From positions 1-8,802 of the forward strand of contig JAEWAX010000001.1 in NCBI GenBank assembly GCA_023391425.1: a stretch of DNA of 8,802 nt. Direction: 5' to 3'. The translations under genes and the position numbers were made by a program. Numbering within the stretch: the stretch's first letter is position 1; the number at the start of each line of letters is the position of its first letter. Below the pieces are notes generated by a model that saw only the letters and a program-made list of their open reading frames with translations, was not told the origin of the DNA and did not search any database. Source of the DNA: Bacillota bacterium. GTDB taxonomy: Bacteria > Bacillota > Clostridia > Acetivibrionales > DSM-1351. Below, in pieces: positions 5,916 to 8,802 of this stretch.

Positions 5916-6914
5916 TTATTGTGCTCTCTGCTTAAACTCTGCTACGTTATCCTTTGTAACTGGTTCAAAGTCAATCCAGTATTCCTTATCAACAGTACTA
6001 CCTTTTGCTGCTGAAACTGCGATTTCTAAAGCTTTACTTCCCTGTCCTGCACCATCTTGGAATATACTTGCAATTAATGTCCCTTTTTCTACTGCATTCA
6101 AAGCATCTGTTATACCATCAACACCTATAGTAGGAATATCCATGCCTTTTGCTTCTATAGCCTTTCTAGCGCCAAGTGCCATTTCATCATTTTCACCGAC
6201 AACCGCATCAATCTTATCAAAAGCCTGTAACCAATTTTCCATTACAGTCATGGCTTCGGAACGTGACCAGTTAGCTGTTTTTTCTGCAAGAACTTTAATG
6301 TCAGGATACTTTGCTAAAACATTATTGATACCTTGACTACGTTCAAGCTGTGCAGATTGTCCAAGAGGTCCGTCGAGTATGACAATGTTTCCTTTGCCGC
6401 CGAGTTTATCTGCAATTCTCTGCATTTCCAACTCACCTGCATATACGTCCTTAGAACCTACATAACTGGTTAGTTTTTCACTGTCAACACGTGTATTTAC
6501 ACCTATAACTGGAATGTTTGCCGCTGCTGCCTTATCAACTGCTACTGCGCATGCTTTTGCATCCTGTGGGTTTAAAATAATCGCATTAACACCATCAGAA
6601 ATCATTGTCTCTACCTGACTGATTTGAGTGCTTGGATCATAGTTGCCATCATAAATTTTCAGTTCTACTCCCAATTCTTCAGCTTTCTTTTTTGCAGCAT
6701 TGGAAAGACGAACAGTGAATTCATTCTTAAGGCTGTACAAGGTCATTCCTACAACGATTTTCTTCTCTGCAGGAGCGGCACTTGTTGTTGCTGTAGTAGT
6801 TGCTGTAGTTGTTGTTGCAGCATTATCTTTTGTTCCAGAAGAACAAGCTGCAAGGGAAGTCAGCATAGATGCCGCCACCAAAGACATTGCTAAGAGTTTT
6901 TTAAACTTTTTCAT
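5916..6914 (-). CDS. Sugar/polyol ABC transporter substrate-binding lipoprotein
   Basis: Membrane-anchored receptor that captures the substrate outside the cell for the RbsA/RbsC-type importer. Residues 1-23 are a lipoprotein signal (KKFKK, then a hydrophobic core) ending in the lipobox LAAC, with the lipidated Cys24. A Thr/Ala linker (about 26-49) leads to a type I periplasmic-binding domain of the ribose/galactose class (Peripla_BP_4, about 53-305). Probable ligand contacts by analogy with RbsB are NEF (64-66), NPQD (115-118), NTRVD (140-144), Arg192 in AQLERSQGI, ENDE (241-244) and Asp266 in GVDG. The full length is 332 residues. I chose the ATG at 6914, which follows AGGAGG by 10 nt and begins a proper signal peptide, over a frame opening at 6956. 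It follows the permease gene and is followed by a strong hairpin. The family does not reveal the ligand; the downstream enzymes suggest a tetritol. Confidence 0.9.
   Translation of the reverse strand: MKKFKKLLAMSLVAASMLTSLAACSSGTKDNAATTTTATTTATTSAAPAEKKIVVGMTLYSLKNEFTVRLSNAAKKKAEELGVELKIYDGNYDPSTQISQVETMISDGVNAIILNPQDAKACAVAVDKAAAANIPVIGVNTRVDSEKLTSYVGSKDVYAGELEMQRIADKLGGKGNIVILDGPLGQSAQLERSQGINNVLAKYPDIKVLAEKTANWSRSEAMTVMENWLQAFDKIDAVVGENDEMALGARKAIEAKGMDIPTIGVDGITDALNAVEKGTLIASIFQDGAGQGSKALEIAVSAAKGSTVDKEYWIDFEPVTKDNVAEFKQRAQ
6780..6822. repeat. Trinucleotide-rich tract encoding the Thr/Ala linker
   Basis: On the plus strand GTT, GCT and GTA triplets alternate here, encoding the Thr/Ala linker just after the lipobox of the binding protein. 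Such tracts can change length by slippage in steps of three without breaking the frame. Common in clostridial binding lipoproteins. Confidence 0.5.
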
Positions 6915-6956
6915 ACCCACATTTCCTCCTATAGTTTTGTTTTTTATTTTATACAT

Positions 6957-6974
6957 AAACCGTATAAACGGTTT
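6957..6974 (-). other. Perfect 7-bp hairpin at the permease stop codon
   Basis: AAACCGT (6957-6963) and ACGGTTT (6968-6974) form a perfect inverted repeat with a 4-nt loop, beginning at the last base of the permease stop codon and 42 nt before the binding-protein start. It could be an mRNA processing or stability element, or an operator; no good promoter is next to it. Confidence 0.5.
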
Positions 6975-7939
6975 TAGTCATTAGAACTGTTCAAGCTGTC
7001 CATCATTACAGCTGCAACGATAATTATTCCTTTAATGATTAACTGCCAATATGATGAAACTGCCATCATATCCAAACCATTGTTTAAAACTGCTATTATC
7101 AATACACCTATCAGTGTACCCCACAATCTGCCCTTACCACCGGCAAGACTTGTTCCACCCATTACAACAGCTGCAATGGCATCTGTCTCATAGTTTTGCC
7201 CCGCCATTGCCAATCCGGAAGAAACGCGGGATGTTAAAACAACACCTGCAAGCCCTGCCAGAATACCTGCAATCATATAAGCTGAACAGGTAATTTTTTT
7301 AACATTGATTCCAGAAACACGAGCTGCTCTTGCATTTCCACCTACACCATATATATATCTTCCGTATTTAGTCCAATATAGAATGATACTGCAAATTATA
7401 AAGACAACAACTAGAATAACGACTGGAATCGGTATAATTCCAACACTTCCACCTCCAATTTTCAAAAACCCTTCACTCAATCCTGGTACTGGCTGGGCAT
7501 TACTTGCTAAATACGTAATACCTCTTGCAACAGTTAGCATACCTAATGTAGCTACAAAAGCAGGCACCTTTAGCCATGAAACTACTACTCCATTAATAGT
7601 ACCCAGTATAAGTCCGACTCCTAAGCCAATAAGAACAGCGACGAACCATGGGATTCCTTGATTTTGCGCTACCAAGGCTGCAAAAATTCCCGATGCTCCT
7701 AAAATTGAACCTACAGAAAGATCAATTCCTCCAGTTAGAACAACAAACGTCATACCAAGTGCGAGCAATCCATTTATAGATGCTTGGCGCAACAAGTTAA
7801 AAATATTATTAATATCTAAAAATTTTGGCTTTAATATTGAAAAAATCAATATAACTACCAACAACCCTATCAAGGTTGCAAACTTTTCAAAGAACTCACC
7901 TGTCGTCATTTTTTTATTAGCATTTTGCAACTTTTCCAT
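6974..7939 (-). CDS. Sugar/polyol ABC transporter permease, RbsC type
   Basis: Integral membrane subunit forming the translocation path of a CUT2-family importer, probably as a homodimer with the RbsA-type ATPase. The protein is 321 residues, the same as E. coli RbsC, and is hydrophobic almost throughout with several membrane segments. The family motifs are clear: GGIDLSVGS (70-78) and GGTSLAGGKGRLWGT (261-275), the latter in the cytoplasmic loop that contacts the ATPase. I chose the ATG at 7939, with GTGGGG eight nt upstream, over a TTG at 7975 that would overlap the ATPase gene by 20 nt and add 12 unlikely residues. It starts 16 nt after the ATPase stop, so the two are co-transcribed. The substrate cannot be read from the sequence. 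Confidence 0.92.
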   Translation of the reverse strand: MEKLQNANKKMTTGEFFEKFATLIGLLVVILIFSILKPKFLDINNIFNLLRQASINGLLALGMTFVVLTGGIDLSVGSILGASGIFAALVAQNQGIPWFVAVLIGLGVGLILGTINGVVVSWLKVPAFVATLGMLTVARGITYLASNAQPVPGLSEGFLKIGGGSVGIIPIPVVILVVVFIICSIILYWTKYGRYIYGVGGNARAARVSGINVKKITCSAYMIAGILAGLAGVVLTSRVSSGLAMAGQNYETDAIAAVVMGGTSLAGGKGRLWGTLIGVLIIAVLNNGLDMMAVSSYWQLIIKGIIIVAAVMMDSLNSSND

Positions 7940-7955
7940 TATACATACCCCACTA

Positions 7956-8802
7956 TCACATTTTTGATACTGCAAGTCTCATTATGTTTTCTTGTACAAA
8001 CTCTTCTCTTTCTAATTCTCCTGCAAGCTTACGATTACTGAAAACAACTATTCTGTCCGCCATACCCATTACCTCAGGCATTTCCGACGAAATCATTATT
8101 ATTGAATTTCCCTTTGCAACATATTCACACATCAGCTTATAAATTTCAGCTTTTGCTCCTACATCTATTCCACGTGTAGGTTCATCTAATATAAGTAATT
8201 TTGGATTTTTTATTAACCATTTTGCCAGAACAACCTTTTGCTGATTTCCTCCTGACAGAGAGGCCACTAACTGTTTCTTACCCTGTGTCTTGATACAAAG
8301 TGAAGATATTTGATTCTGTATCACTTTGTCTTCAGTTTTTTGATCAATTAGAAATCCCTTATCGAAATCGTCCATAGAAGCAAATGTAATATTGTGAGCT
8401 ACACTCATGAATGGTACAATGCCTTCACCTTTTCTATCCTCTGTAACATATGCTATACCATGCTTTATGGCTTCCTTGGGTTTTTTTAGCTTAAGTGGCT
8501 TCCCTTCAAAGATAATATCTCCTTCATCTGCTGGTGTAAGTCCAAAAAGAGCCTGCATTGTTTCTGTTCGTCCAGCACCAACCAGTCCTGCAATACCTAG
8601 AATCTCACCTCTTCTTACGTCCAGATTAATATTATAAAATCTGTTATTAAGCGTAAGATTTTTAATTTCCAGTACATTTTCTCCAATAGGAACATGTACC
8701 TTTGGGTAAATATCCTTGAGCTCTCTGCCTACCATATTCTTAATCAAGATATCGTTATTGATGTCTTTTGCCGACCACGAATTTACATATCCGCCATCCC
8801 TA
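7956..8802 (-). CDS. Sugar/polyol ABC transporter ATP-binding protein, RbsA/MglA type (partial, C-terminal part)
   Basis: ATPase subunit that powers the importer. CUT2 ATPases of about 500 residues carry two fused nucleotide-binding domains; the 281 residues visible are the linker and second domain. The open frame runs to the window edge: residues RDGGYVNSWSAKDIN before the internal TTG at 8747 match the family linker, and VGRELKDIYP follows, so the true start lies beyond 8802. Counting from the edge, the Walker A region is GLVGAGRTE (about 72-80), with the usual Lys replaced by Arg as is normal for the second domain. The ABC signature is LSGGNQQK (about 182-189) and Walker B is LLILDEPTRGID (about 202-213). 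A Ser-Ser-Glu-Met motif occupies the H-loop area. The upstream N-terminal domain and the operon promoter are outside the window. Confidence 0.93.
   Translation of the reverse strand, partial: RDGGYVNSWSAKDINNDILIKNMVGRELKDIYPKVHVPIGENVLEIKNLTLNNRFYNINLDVRRGEILGIAGLVGAGRTETMQALFGLTPADEGDIIFEGKPLKLKKPKEAIKHGIAYVTEDRKGEGIVPFMSVAHNITFASMDDFDKGFLIDQKTEDKVIQNQISSLCIKTQGKKQLVASLSGGNQQKVVLAKWLIKNPKLLILDEPTRGIDVGAKAEIYKLMCEYVAKGNSIIMISSEMPEVMGMADRIVVFSNRKLAGELEREEFVQENIMRLAVSKM

Noticed and set aside
6624..6984. Plus-strand Cys/Val-rich frames opposite the binding-protein gene
   Set aside because: They arise from the Thr/Ala linker triplet tract read backward and have no independent support.
6974..7975. 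Permease start at the TTG at 7975
   Set aside because: It would overlap the ATPase gene by 20 nt; the ATG at 7939 has a ribosome binding site and gives the standard 321-residue length.
7956..8747. A complete ATPase gene starting at a TTG near 8747
   Set aside because: The frame stays open to the window edge and the residues upstream match the RbsA linker, so the gene is cut by the window rather than short.

Overview
This window looks like the chromosome of a low-GC member of the Bacillota, most likely a clostridium or Lachnospiraceae relative. The intergenic DNA is AT-rich. Ribosome binding sites are strong AGGAGG types. The binding protein carries a Gram-positive lipoprotein signal followed by a Thr/Ala linker, and a FloT-type flotillin operon is present. 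The taxon is inferred from style and family resemblance only. All nine genes I accept lie on the minus strand, so transcription runs from high to low coordinates.

The right three quarters (8802 down to about 2661) is one sugar or polyol utilisation operon. It enters from outside the window and ends at a strong intrinsic terminator (about 2661-2709). In transcription order it encodes: the C-terminal half of an RbsA-type ABC ATPase (cut by the window edge), an RbsC-type permease, a lipoprotein substrate-binding protein, an NAD-type short-chain dehydrogenase (SDR), DhaK, DhaL, and an RpiB/LacAB-type phosphosugar isomerase. The coherent reading is import of a free polyol, oxidation to a ketose, phosphorylation by a DhaK-DhaL kinase, and isomerisation of the ketose phosphate to an aldose phosphate. 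This matches the known D-threitol route (D-threitol to D-erythrulose to D-erythrulose 4-phosphate to D-erythrose 4-phosphate). The SDR resembles the D-threitol dehydrogenase / listerial GolD group. The isomerase keeps the catalytic Cys but lacks several residues used by true ribose-5-phosphate isomerases. The exact substrate is an inference.

The left quarter (about 2452 down to 33) is a two-gene membrane operon: an NfeD/YuaF-like protein with an unusual His-rich loop, then a FloT/YuaG-type flotillin. It has a good promoter (2424-2452) and its own terminator (45-80). It is probably unrelated in function to the polyol operon.

Non-coding structure worth attention: a perfect 14-bp hairpin between the binding-protein and dehydrogenase genes, a smaller perfect hairpin starting at the permease stop codon, a 139-nt gap between dhaK and dhaL, and an imperfect tandem repeat with 21-bp period in the spacer between the two operons. 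No RNA genes, insertion sequences or CRISPR arrays were seen.
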